Below are positions 51,547 through 62,965 of a stretch of DNA of 64,000 bases, piece after piece. Origin of the DNA: Bombardia bombarda (taxonomy: Eukaryota; Ascomycota; Sordariomycetes; Sordariales; Lasiosphaeriaceae); the NCBI GenBank assembly GCA_030512295.1, contig JAULSR010000002.1, positions 1,116,001-1,180,000 on the forward strand, read 5' to 3'. The translations under genes were made by a program, and so were the position numbers. The notes below the pieces were generated by a model. It saw only the letters and a list, made by a program, of their open reading frames with translations. It did no database searches and was not told the origin of the DNA. Within the stretch, counting starts at the first letter, position 1. Each line of letters starts with the position of its first letter.

Positions 51547-54033
51547 ATTATATATCCTAACCTTGGCCACGGGAATGCAAGTGCTTGGTAATTCCCACAG
51601 TGCCAACCCATGTTGATTGGCAGTTTTCTTTCTCATGTACATCTGTCTTGGTTGTTGCTCTTAGTGGCTGAACCTTGACTTGTACGATTGATACTGATGA
51701 AGGCTATCCATCTCGACGGCTTAAGGGAAACTTGAGAGATGCTGACATATCTCGCTGTCTCGGGGACAGTTGCGGTCCGCCTTCGTGCATTCGTGAACTG
51801 CTCCTCGGCCTTCCTTTTGGACGTTTGAAGACTTATGGTTCGACTTGAGAATCCTTGACGTGCAATTCCGTCTTCTTCGTCTTAATCTCGGCCGTTGCCA
51901 CTTCGCCTCGCAACAGCATCTTGTTCCGTCTGGGTAAGACCCACGCCTGCTTGGGCTTGGAAAGGGTCTTTCCACTTCTGAGTGATAAGGCGTCGAGGGT
52001 CAAACGTCCATCCATTTATGTTTGTAGTGTAGGTAGAAAATTAATCGTGGGCATAATCACTAAAGGATATTGTTATGCTACAAAGGCCACCCGTCTCCGA
52101 TATCTACTTCCAAGTATATGTTTTCAGTCCAAGCTCATGCACCTTGCTCAAGTGGTACCTGCAGTGAAATAAATCGCGATACTTGTCCTCCACCAACCCC
52201 ACAGCCCATCAATCCTTACCATCTAGGGTCCCCTGTGGTTATATTTCTTGCTCGTCTCGTTGATTTCGCGATCAATCCGTCTGATATGTGTGATATTCTA
52301 TTCTTATTGTTTAAGTAGTATTTACAAGCATACTGTTCCCGTTCCCGTTGCGGTTGCGGTTGTTACGGTGGAGACTGCCAGAACCGTCCTTCTAACGGTT
52401 GGCGCCGCCATTGCCGGTGGACTGAGTTCTGTCCATGGTTTTTGTTGCTTCGGGGCGTTTGTTTAAACAGATTATGAAAGAGACAGATGGTGGTGGCTGC
52501 AGTTATCCGTAGTCGGCGGACACGACTGCGTTGTGGCTATTATAAATGTTCAGTTGTTACTGCCTGTATCTCTGCGTGCTCCTCTGAGGAGTCGGAGGGC
52601 AGTAGGTAGCGGTGGATGCTCGAGGCGTGTTCAGTGTTGTCGATCTTCGTAAGATCACCAACAGCCGTCTCTTGATCAACTCGATTACGGTCAGGCAGAC
52701 AGCCCGCCACGTCCGGCTCATAACATTGATCAATCTTTTAATATTTATTTCGAAACAAGTACCAAATGAGGACTATCGATCTTTCAACTCCAAACAAACG
52801 ACTAACTCTGCATTAATAAAGACAATACTACAGATGAAAATAGCGACACCTTGCTCCCGTCGAAAGATTCTACCCAGAACTTATGAGACTTGCTGAGAGA
52901 AGGCTCATGGTTGAAGTCTGTGTGGCCGCTGAAAGTCAAAACTGGTCTCGGGGTCCCCCTTTTGGTGTTCAGACGAGGTACTAAAAGGGTCTCCAATGCT
53001 TCCACTCATGAAGCCGCAGCAGTAACTCTTCGCAACCCCTCCTCCCAACTTCATGCTTCCATCAGCCGTTTGTACAAAGCTGACAAGCTGTTATCCATGA
53101 GGCCAAGCAAGTCGTTAAGTGTTCCGACGTAGCGGGGGATAGTGAAAGCTGCCACCAACGAATCTTTCCCAATGTTCTTTGTTCTGACTTACAAAACGTT
53201 TCAAGACGATCCACAGTAGTCACGCCACAACCATTTGTAAGGAGGCAAAACCCGTTTCGGGATCACAGCTTTGCATTGATTGGTCGGGTGCGTGCGCACC
53301 TATCATTTGTAGTAGTTTGCTCACATAATAATAATACGAGTGGCGTCAGTGAGGTGGGCCCCCACCGTGTGCGTCCATTCATCTGACGACGCCCTGTGCA
53401 TCTTGGGCAGATACTGAGTGCGGGCGTCAGCTATCCACAGAGTTGGTCAATGTATGGGCTTGGAGAGGGAAGCGTGTGCATTACGTAATGAGCTGTGTTG
53501 CACCTGCCGTATGTTTTCAAGTGCTTGAGGAGGGCAGAGGAGGCCGAGAGCCAATGAAGGTGCGGTAGACTTACGTCATACACATCCACAACACATTTTC
53601 CTCCATGATCCATTAAGATTTTGCTTCGACTGCGCATTCTTCTAAAAGCCTTTTAAATTGTCTTTACCGTCATCGTGGGGTCGCGATTTTAGTTTGATAG
53701 TCTCTCGGCCGCTCGGAGGCAATCCTGCATGCAGACTAGAACGGACAACTCAAAGCCTGACTCCAGTGGGGAAAGATCTGGACGGCAATTTGTCCATCCA
53801 ATCCAATACCAAATCAGAGGTGTAGGTTTGAACTTACCAAATCTTTTCGTAGGCAATCCCAGTCAGGAACAAAACTGCTTCGGTGATTGACTTAAGAAAA
53901 GGAAATGACACACGAGAGGACACTCTAAATCCAATCGGGCCTGGAAGAGTGGGATCAAAATTACCAAACCGTACACTGTTCACAACCGAGCCTTCGACCT
54001 GGCTACAAAAAGAAGTAAAAGAGAACTACCGAC
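51547..54033. other. About 2.5 kb with no supported gene
   Basis: Short open frames on both strands, none with a domain. 52,330-52,440 has a GC-rich stretch (TTGCGGTTGTTACGGTGGAG) weakly like 49,855-50,045. Composition is intermediate. Confidence 0.5.
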
Positions 54034-54336
54034 ATGCTGGGAAGTATGAGGCTGCCAAACATTGTATTCAGAGTCGGGTCAAAGCCGCATGTCCACGTGG
54101 TGGAAGCTGCACCGAAGCTTCCTCACCTTATGGAGTTCGAGGAGATGCACTATGCCCCCGTCAAACAACCTCGCGCGGTAACGGAGTTCGGCAGCGATTT
54201 GCACACCCCCTTGGACGTGCCGACCAATGTCATCTCACCAAGGCCCTCCTTGCTCGACAGAAACCCAAGCGAGCACCGCCATCCGAGATATTGGGGCAAC
54301 CAGTCTTCAGCCAGTGAACCAGTCTTCAGCCAGTGA
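54034..54336 (+). CDS. Small hypothetical protein, weakly supported
   Basis: The ATG at 54,034 opens 100 codons; the amino-acid mix is ordinary (Glu-Phe-Glu-Glu-Met-His-Tyr-Ala-Pro-Val-Lys) and there is no domain. It ends within a 19-bp tandem duplication (AACCAGTCTTCAGCCAGTG at 54,298 and 54,317) that adds a repeated Val-Phe-Ser-Gln-type ending. An overlapping frame from 53,883 is an alternative. It may be a remnant. Confidence 0.25.
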   Translation: MLGSMRLPNIVFRVGSKPHVHVVEAAPKLPHLMEFEEMHYAPVKQPRAVTEFGSDLHTPLDVPTNVISPRPSLLDRNPSEHRHPRYWGNQSSASEPVFSQ

Positions 54337-54867
54337 ATGCTGAATGCTTGTTATGTGGGCATTCAAAATGACACAAGGTCAATTTAACCTTGGTGGCAAA
54401 TGCATCCCAGTCCGGGTCGGCAGATAATTCCCGGTGGTGGTCCAGTCGGCTGACATGCACCCGCCAAGGCCAGAGGGTATACGGCGCCGGCAGATGTGGC
54501 CCCGTTGGGGTCGGTAGATGACTCCCGGTTAAGCTGGACTCTGCCATAGCCAAGCCGAAGAAGAAGCCTTCTGTCAAGTTGTTTTGCCGTCGCCTGACAG
54601 ATCGGCAGACATCCTAGTCCAATCCTGGCCTACTTTGTTTATGAGCACGTCGAATTTAGGTTGAGTCTAGGGTATAAAACAATAAACACTCCTTGCCCCC
54701 GCATCTAGATAAACAAGAAACAAATTGCTAATTAACTGTCTAGCTAGGTATCCTGGCCTATTGTCGGGCGGCAGGCTTTGACAATTTCGAGACGGAGAAT
54801 CTGCTTGCCAGGATGCCCCTGTTCATGATGGATATGGCTGGCATGGGAGAGTAGCAAGTGGAAGTCT

Positions 54868-54876
54868 TATATATAA
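54868..54876 (+). promoter_or_regulatory. TATA box of the DUF1996 gene
   Basis: TATATATAA about 90 bp upstream of the ATG at 54,967, at a normal distance for a fungal TATA promoter with a short leader. Confidence 0.5.
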
Positions 54877-54966
54877 CCAGGCTGAAGCCAACCCTGCCAA
54901 CTGCTTGTGAATTCTTTTTTTCGTCACAAGAACCGATCCGTCTCTGACCTGCACCACCTCGCAAAG

Positions 54967-56148
54967 ATGAAGTGGCTTTCCGTGGCTTTTGCGCTCGTCG
55001 CGCCTACTCAGGCTGCCCTCCGATTCGGATGCGCATCTCTAACCATCCAGCGCCTCGACCCTCTTGTCGAGCCCGGCCGTTCGCCCTCGTCCCATCTCCA
55101 CCAGATCGTCGGCGGCAATGCCTTCAACGTGTCCATGGCGGGAGATATTGGTGAGCAGGGCACCTGCACGACGTGCACCTTCTCCGAGGACTTCTCCAAC
55201 TACTGGACCGCCGTCATGTTCTTCAAGCACACCAACGGCTCGTACAAGCGCGTGCCCATCATGGCCAACGATGCCCTGCCGAGCGGCATCAAGGGTGGCA
55301 TGACTGTGTATTACACGCAGCAGGACTTCAACTCCAACGGCAACGTCAAGATGACGGCCTTCCGACCTGTATGTCTGGAGACTGCTCCACTGGAACAGAT
55401 TGGGCGTTTTACGCATGGACTAACAAAACCGTCAGGGATTCCGCATGGTCGTTGGCAACCCGACCAGCTCGGCTGAGCAGACCGGTCTGCGCTTCGTCTG
55501 CCTCGACAACAAGAGCACCCGCTTCCCCGAGCTGGCCAACTTCCCCACCAAGGCCTGTAAGGGCGGCATCATGACCGTCCACCACTTTCCCGCGTTAGTC
55601 CCCCACTTCCCCCTCACCTTCTTCGGACCTTCCCTCCACTGACACACATGCCTCCTCGCAGATGCTGGGACGGCAAGACGCTCGACCCTCCCGACCACCA
55701 GTCGCACATGTACAACACTGTCAAGAACGCGTTCCAGAACTCCGGCCCCTGCCCAGCCTCGCACCCCGTCCGGGTGCCCCAGCTGGCGTACGAGACCCTC
55801 TGGGACACGGCGCAGTTCGCGAGCATGTGGCCCAAGGACGGCAGCAACCCGTTCGTGCTCAGCTACGGCGACAACAAGGGCTACGGCACGCACGCCGACT
55901 ACGTCTTTGGCTGGAAGGGCGACTCGCTGCAGCGCGCGATGGACTCGTCGTGCATGTTCAATGCTTGCGAGAACGGCCGGCCGCTCAAGTCGCAGGTCGT
56001 CACGGCCATGAACAAGTGCGCGGTTAAACAAATGGTTAACGAGGATATTGATGGCTGTGAGTACTTTGTTTCGTTTTGTTTTTGGTGTGATGTGAGCTGA
56101 CATTTTGTTGTTATAGGGCTCACTGAGCTTCCCGGACATAGCATGTAG
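54967..56148 (+). CDS. Secreted DUF1996-domain protein
   Basis: Four exons (54,967-55,368, 55,436-55,593, 55,662-56,056, 56,117-56,148) encode 328 residues. Introns of 67, 68 and 60 nt have GTATGT, GTTAGT and GTGAGT donors and CTAAC/CTGAC branch points. The start Met-Lys-Trp-Leu-Ser-Val-Ala-Phe-Ala-Leu-Val-Ala-Pro-Thr-Gln-Ala is a signal peptide; an upstream in-frame codon was rejected because the signal would be buried. DUF1996 hallmarks are Arg-Phe-Gly-Cys, Arg-Leu-Asp-Pro-Leu-Val-Glu-Pro-Gly, His-Leu-His-Gln-Ile-Val-Gly-Gly, Cys-Trp-Asp-Gly-Lys, the His-Met-Tyr region and Tyr-Gly-Asp-Asn-Lys-Gly-Tyr-Gly-Thr-His-Ala-Asp-Tyr. At least ten Cys suggest disulfides. DUF1996 proteins are widespread in fungal secretomes with no settled activity. 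It lacks a C-terminal WSC or cellulose-binding module. Confidence 0.92.
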
Positions 56149-57259
56149 GTTCGATTGGGTGGATATCGGGTGGTAAGTTTGGGAAGGGGCCAGATAGTAG
56201 ATTTCTGTGCTGCTGCTGCTGTGTGGCGGGGACGGAGACGGATCTCTTGTATCAAGCTCGTTCTGGACTTGGATAGTCTTGGTAAATGGATAAAATAGTT
56301 TTGATGAAGCTTGCGTCGTGCCTGCCATTCTTGTGATATGAATCTTGCCTGCTGATGTTACCGAAGGATAGAATATGGTGATGATAGTGTCAGCTGTAAG
56401 TGGGATAAATGGGATAGTTGTAGATGGGATAGTTACAGATGGTCAGAGGTAAAGTTCTGGAAAATTAGCTGGCAGTTTATATGTTATGAATACCTTTATT
56501 CTGTAAATACTTTCCCATTTGGTCGGATGGAGTTGTATATTCGCAAGCCAGCCTCTGGCGTTTGGTTTCCATCGTTCGTAAAATAGTGAATATTCTCGGG
56601 TTAGTCCAGGACGAAATGGCGCCTTCAATGCCAGCTATTACGTAGATGAAGTATCCGCTGATGCATATGTCATATCAGTAGTCTGAGGGAGACAGCCACA
56701 TGGCAGGCTGAAGACGACTAACAGTTTGAGAGCGAACGGGATCAGTGGACTACTGGCCAAAAGACGATCAACAGACAATTCACCTCCTGACATTTTTCAG
56801 CAATAAACAAGTCCTTGCGAATCGTTTTGTTCTGTATCTAGCAATTGCTCGGTGTTGGGGCAGAGAGCGTGCGGATGCGATACGACCGAGGGTCTTTTCA
56901 CACGTTCATTTGTACTTTCCCTTCATTTGGGAGAGAAAATAAGCATCTGGGGGACCCAGATCTAGTAAACGTCAATTTTCTGTCGTAGTAGCTTCTGGCG
57001 AAGTCTACCGCAGTATTTGGGTATGGTGCTGGGGCGGGCAATCGAATGTGCGATGGTGGGGATTTGGGAATAGCTTCAATTCATGTAATTGAATCAGCGA
57101 GACCGCAGAGGACACAGCGTAGTGCACTCGCCCACTTAGGTTGTGGCTGAGGCGAGAGAGGCTGTGTGTGCGACTGTGGCTGTAGTACTACAGTGGGAAA
57201 GAGGTACTTAGGTATCTTCGCACCTGGGTGTATAAGCGCGCTAAAACTTGGTCCTGTCA
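56149..57259. other. Intergenic region
   Basis: No supported gene. It includes GATGGGATAGTT-type short repeats (56,400-56,440). Confidence 0.5.
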
Positions 57260-57502
57260 CTACAAGGTGCCCCATCTTGGACAGATGGTGTAGCGGTCAT
57301 GACCTACAGTCTCCTGGCCCGAGACCGTCTCCTGGCCCGAGACTACAGTCTCCTGGCCCGAGATAGTCTCCTGGCCCGAGACCACACAGTCTCCTGGCCC
57401 GAGACCACGTAGGTGTGACCCGCTGGCTCTTCGTTCCCCCTCTCGAAGCATATCGCGTGGCGCGTGTGCGGTGGGTTCGAATCCAGTACGGGCACCTTGT
57501 AG
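57260..57502. other. 243-bp element: 13-bp inverted repeats, internal tandem repeats, tRNA-like B box
   Basis: CTACAAGGTGCCC (57,260-57,272) and its exact reverse complement GGGCACCTTGTAG (57,490-57,502) bound the element. Inside, five copies of GTCTCCTGGCCCGAGA lie at about 57,309-57,405. GGTTCGAATCC near 57,474-57,484 is a perfect polymerase III B-box, and TTTTTTTTT follows at about 57,507. GGTGCCC/GGGCACC could act as a tRNA acceptor stem, and GATGGTGTAGCGGT near the left end resembles an A box, but the T-arm stem pairs poorly, so I do not call a functional tRNA. It could be a small inverted-repeat transposon, a tRNA-derived SINE or a disrupted tRNA gene. Confidence 0.5.
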
Positions 57503-60160
57503 CCTCTTTTTTTTTCGTTTGCTTTTTTTGCCCTATCCTTTCGTGGAAAGGTACTCTTCTTGCCTGTAACTTTTTCTTCCAGTGATACGATCTGCAGATT
57601 AGACATTTAATCCTCCTGGGCTGATGGCCGGCGTGTTGGGTGCGTAGGAGCGAAGGGTCAGTCTCCGAGGTTGCTTAGATTACGACTGAAAGACAACACC
57701 CCCTGAAAGAAGAGCTCGAGATTTATTAAGTTCCTTAGGTATGTAGAAGCTTATACTAAAGAATATACGCTTGTGTCTAGAGATACACTTTTGACTGGTT
57801 TCGTTGTTGATGATACGGCTGCGGTGGATCTGTTTCGCGGTTGTGAGGCTGAGGTTGAAGTGAAGTTAAAGTGTACTTCATTTCGTCCGAGCAATTTCTG
57901 TTTTCACTAATGCACTTTTAAAACTTTTCAGGGAATGAGCCTTCGCCAGTACCAAAACAGACCCTTCCAACTTGCCCCACGCAACAACAAGATCCCCTTG
58001 CCTCACCACAAAGCAACATCCCCGACGCTTCCAGCCACTACCTCGTAATCTTCTGGTTCTGAAGGACACTATCTGTTTGCTACTACCTCACTTGACTGTA
58101 AGTTGTTCTCCCGATGCAAGACAAAAGTTCCGAGAATCTAGACTTCCTGCATCGTGCTTTGCTCAATTACATGCGTTGCCCATCTCGAAACCCAGAAATC
58201 GCTTTCTTAGCTAAATAATAGCATTTACAGAAATCCATCACCCACAGTCATATTTCGAAGCAAGGGACAATGCCAACCATCGTGGATCGTAACGGGTACC
58301 TCGTCCCAGGCCTCAAAAGGGTCGACAAGCCCTAGGAATACGAGATGAGGCGTTGGTTCCTTCACTGTCACCCCTACGCGTCCAACATTCTTCCCGAGAA
58401 TAAGGGTATAATTTTTGTCAAGAACTGCATTCGGGCGCTCCTGTGGTTCTGCGACATCCGAGACGACCGTACTAAGTTTAAAAACCTCGTGATGGTTGTA
58501 TTCTCGGTCTTTATACTGCTGAAGCTGCTCTATCCGTCTGTACGGCTTGTGCTGGCAGTTCTTGGTCGGGGAATATCTGGGTGGACGATTTGCATTTCCT
58601 TTTGTTGCTGCACGGATTTGTTTTGGGTCATGTTGGTACGAGATTATGAAAATTGGCAAGCCGGATGCGAACTGCGAGATGGAGTCTGGTATAGACCAGA
58701 ACGAAACCTTTACGCTATCATTAATATGGTGTTTAACGACGATGATAGCTTGTGGTTATACCCCACTAAGAATGAGATGCTTACGAACCAAGCTGCCTTG
58801 TCTCCTCAGTTGTTATTCCAAGCAGGAATGAGCCGCAAGGCCTTGCATTCACAACGAACAATGGCCTTCTAGATCTGAATTTCACGCCCGTCAACCCACC
58901 ATCAAGGTACCAGTTGCCAGGTACTATTAGTAGCCGACAACTGTAAGCTCTTGGCGGTCGTCATTAGTGGAGCACCACTCACAATACAAAGGAGGATTCA
59001 ACTGGGCTTAATCTTGATTCAACCACTTTTTCTCCGTCGACCACTTAGGTCAGAAGAAATGAATGTTCTTGTAGCATTATAGATAAGTCAAAAACTCAAA
59101 TAAGTTAAATTTATTTACACACGGCTGGATGGGTGGTTGATGCGATGTCGCGCAACCAGCGAAGGTGCCGATTAGATAAGCAGGGAGCAGCCGTTGCGTT
59201 CCAAGCCAGATGGTCAGTGCGCACACAGCACGACCAATCAAAACAAAGCTGCAATCTCGAAACGGGTTTTAATTCTAACCCTGGAGATGATTGTGGCGCG
59301 GTTGAGACTGCGGACCGTCGTGAAACATTTCGGCAGTCAGCCCGGAGAACCATGGGCAAAGACTCGTCGTTTGGCCGACTGCCAGGGGGCGGCTTTCACT
59401 GTCGGGACTGCTGGGGGCAACAGCTTGCCGATTGGGCGTCGAGGGTCCTTCGCCGGCAATCAATCGCATTCCTGCTATTTAAAGCAGTCACACTGTTCCG
59501 GGACGGACCGACGTTCGTCGCGGTTGATCAACCTCTCAGCCACTCCCAAAACGGCGATTCGACGACACATCAACCTAACGCATACAAGGTGAAGAAAAGT
59601 AGTTCTGGAGTCACTTTTGACTCTTCAGCAGCCATCCAGACTTCAGACAGTAGGCCATCCCCAACAAGCCTCATAAATGCTGATTGGAATCTTTCAACCG
59701 CTAACAAAGTGTTACGGTACAAGAATGTCTTGTTATTGTTACATGGCCTGGTGGTGCAAATTGAAGACAGCACATAATCATTGATACTCGACTGACACCA
59801 TGCCGGTTTCTGGCCAGATAAGAAACAAGACGCTTTCCATGCATTACTTCATAAACCAATGGGGCAGGGTACCGATGTGAGACAGTTTCTGTTTTGAATA
59901 GGACAGCATGGGGAAGGTTGCACAGAGTCATCTTCGTGTCATAAGAACTAATTACATAGTTCAAATTCGGTTAGTTTGTACGACGTCTTTGCCGTGGTCG
60001 GGCTTCTGACCATTCTTTAAAGAAAACCGCTTTAAAGTTTCAAAACCCGCAACAAGTACGATGTTCTCACTTCCTTAATACTACTCGCCATTTATCAAAT
60101 GGTACAACTAACCCTCCAATCTGTTTACTCGTCGTTCTTGTTGATTCAATAGACATTACA
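57503..60160. other. About 2.7 kb without a confident gene
   Basis: Two competing frames overlap at 58,225-58,872: plus 58,345-58,872 (175 codons, Cys/Phe-rich) and minus 58,225-58,659 (144 codons, soluble). A plus frame at 59,133-59,777 has 214 codons without a domain. None shows introns, a signal peptide or a known motif, so no gene is called. The last 150 bp are the promoter of the next gene. Confidence 0.45.
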
Positions 60161-61699
60161 ATGGCTGCGGTAGGTGATTCCTTGACTACTATTGTATTTA
60201 CGCAATTTACCTGGCTTTCTGCAAATTTACCCTACACCACTCCTACCACCTACCCGAATAACACAGTATCATGCCCAACGATATATTTTCACAGCAATAC
60301 GTTGAACACTGCCGCGATTACCCCGGCTTCTCAAGGAGTCATACCATCAGCCGCCACACTTACTGTTCCCACTGGTTCATCAGGGTTGGAATTCACGTTC
60401 ACCTGTGACTACCAAATATCCGCAGCACAGACAATCACTTCTACTATCACCGCCCAAGCGCCCGGGCAGAGCCCGACGTCACCTCCCATCAGCTCCGTAG
60501 AATCCCCAGTCACAGCGACGATAACGACGACCCTCACAACTTCAGATTCATCGCTTCAAGGAGAGCAAAACTCAACCCCTCAAACCACCTGCCTCGGTCT
60601 TTCCAAGGGCGCAATCATCGGCATCGGCGTCGGGTCCTTCATCCTGGGAATCTTGCTTGGATGGGCAGCAGCAGCAGCATGTTTCTTCTTCGCCAACCGT
60701 CGCCGCCAAAACCCAGAGAGTGAATCGCCCGTTCATGACAAGCCCGAAAGCCCATTCCTGCCGCCCATGCCACCGCCAAAGACTTCGATCAACTCCAGTG
60801 GCGATGCCGCAGCAAGCGCTAGAGCCGCCATTGCAGCCCACGATGGGAGGACGATCAGCATCCCTGATGCATACCTGCTTCCCGCCACCGACGACGCGGA
60901 GATCACCTCTGAGCTGAGCGTACTGGGCGGCTATATCAGAGACCACGTCCAGAACAACTATCACCTCCAACCCGTGCAGTACAATGCAGCGTACGTCAGC
61001 CAGTCGCTCGCGGGTCTTGGTCTGAGTGAGAAAGATCGGTCGAGAATCACAAGCCTCTCAGCGGACCCGCAAACGCGGTATGCTGCGATTCGGCATCTCC
61101 TGGCGCTCTCCATTTTCTCGGCTCTCGACATTCGTTCTGCCAATTCGGATTCGCTGCTGCCGTCCGGCGTTGCCGCCTTTCTTGGCTCCCTGCCAGCGAA
61201 CAGGACAAAGACCCTTGGTAGCCAAGGTACGACCTTTCTAACCAGGCCCCATGTGTCAGGATGACAGCTAATCTTCCTTCACTCAACAGATGCCCCAGCC
61301 TTCAGCGCTTGGCGCCGACTTTCGGCCTTCCTCCTCCACGAGAAGGGCACCCACCACAACAGCGGTAGCGATACGTCACAGGTCGGAAGCCTCAAGACCC
61401 AACTCAACGGATTCCTGCAAATATTCGCCGAAGGAGAGGATAGTCGCGCGCGCTTGACCCGGAGCCAGAATCTTGACGGCGTGATCCGTGAGTGTGCCGC
61501 CTTGGGCTACACCCTCTTCTCCCACCCATGCGAGTGGCGGTTCGTCTTCAGCCCAGAGGAGGATACCGCAGCCAAGTCAACATCTCTGGTCGTCACGCCC
61601 GGACTGGAGAAATTGAGCAATGAACAGGGCGAGCTCTTTGACTCGCCGCGTATTGTAGCGCGGCCGGAGACGGTGGTGGTGGATTCCTTTGGTGCTTAG
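60161..61699 (+). CDS. Single-pass membrane protein with Ser/Thr-rich ectodomain
   Basis: Exons 60,161-61,226 and 61,290-61,699, joined over a 63-nt intron (GTACGA, GCTAAT, CAACAG), give 491 residues. There is no clear N-terminal signal peptide. Residues 15-150 are Ser/Thr/Pro-rich with Asn-x-Ser/Thr sites, like an O-glycosylated ectodomain. One transmembrane helix near residues 150-178 (Gly-Ala-Ile-Ile-Gly-Ile-Gly-Val-Gly-Ser-Phe-Ile-Leu) is followed by Arg-Arg-Arg, giving a cytoplasmic tail of about 310 residues. The architecture resembles Mid2/Wsc-type wall sensors or fungal mid2-like proteins, but the large folded tail (Leu-Gly-Gly-Tyr-Ile-Arg-Asp-His-Val to the acidic end) is not typical of them. 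The role is unknown. Confidence 0.8.
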
Positions 61700-62965
61700 G
61701 CTGGCCTGGCTGGCCGGTCGAGATGGTGGGAAATACATGTCAAAACGTTGATGGGGGGATGTTGGTTATAATGAGGAAAAAGTTCGTATGTGGCTGAAGG
61801 GAGTTGGTTCATGCTGGGAGTGCTAGTCGTTACTGTGCTTGAGGGCCATCATGTCAGGTTGTTGGTTTTGAAGCATGGATGATATGTTTTCTGGGCAAAG
61901 GGGTCTCGCCTATTGCCACATCTGGAGGGAACCAACCCGTTTCTCGATGGCAACATCTTTTAACTTGTTTCTTCGCTGTCGCGACCGTGCATACTTACAA
62001 GTTTGAGCACGTTTAAGCTCGAGTAAGGACGAAGACGGAGTTGTTCGCCCAGTACCTTGCCACAATGCCACTTGAGAGTAGTAGTATCGGATTAATGAGA
62101 GGAGTGTCTAAGATAGGTAATTAGTAAAATGAGCTAATTAGCAGCGTTATACTTTTTAATTTGACCCCTGTCGAAATGGTATCTCTCCTGTTCACTGTGA
62201 CCAGTGGCACAGCAAAGATTTCGCGTTCTCAATTGCAATGCTGTATCCCTTTGCCCGAGTTGACACCGAATCTTGCAACGTACATCGCGCTGGTGTCCCG
62301 ACATGGCAGAGACGCGTAGTCAAAGAATCTCTCGTCTTTGTGTGGGGCTACTTACGTACCTGGTGATAATGCACCTCAGCCACTGATCGAAAGTCAACGG
62401 AGTATTCGGGAATACCTCAAGGCAGCAGTTTAACTGCCAGCGTCGCGGTACGCGCGGCTAATCAACCGCAATTGAGGCGATGCTGGTGGTGGTCTCGTCG
62501 TATTGGTCGTACCTGCAATCCAACCTTGGCCCGTGTTCTTTGGACAGGGTGTTGTCCAACTTGGCGAAAATGAGGCCAAATTTGACGAATCAAAAAAGCT
62601 CCAGGGAATAAAGGGTATAATACTGTATTCCAAGGCAGACATTTAGTGTTAATGAAGTTGCTTCGACTGTGACATGGTTGAGAATTGAAGCTTTGAGTAG
62701 GATCCTGTCTAAAGTCCGAGACGTCGGATTTATCAAAGTACCGTTTCTCATTACGACTCATGATCTAAGCTCAGCCGTCAACACTATGTGTACTTAATGA
62801 GGCCCGAAAGACTATGAACATACCTTAGTAATGAGTCCATCGCGGTCTTCGCAGATAAAAGGCCTGCATCTTTGCAAATTCCAGTTGCTTGAACGGGTGC
62901 ACGAAGTTTCTTCCTCAACTGACATCTTGCAATAACAAACTGAGTGTTTGCATCATCAAGCGAAC
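61700..62965. other. Intergenic region
   Basis: No supported gene in about 1.3 kb; includes an AT-rich segment at 62,085-62,165 and the promoter of the hydrolase gene. Confidence 0.5.

Noticed and set aside
58225..58872. Two overlapping opposite-strand frames of 144 and 175 codons
   Set aside because: They compete for the same DNA and neither has a motif or splice signal; not enough to choose.
59133..59777. 214-codon plus-strand frame
   Set aside because: No domain or signal peptide, and composition similar to neighbouring non-coding DNA.
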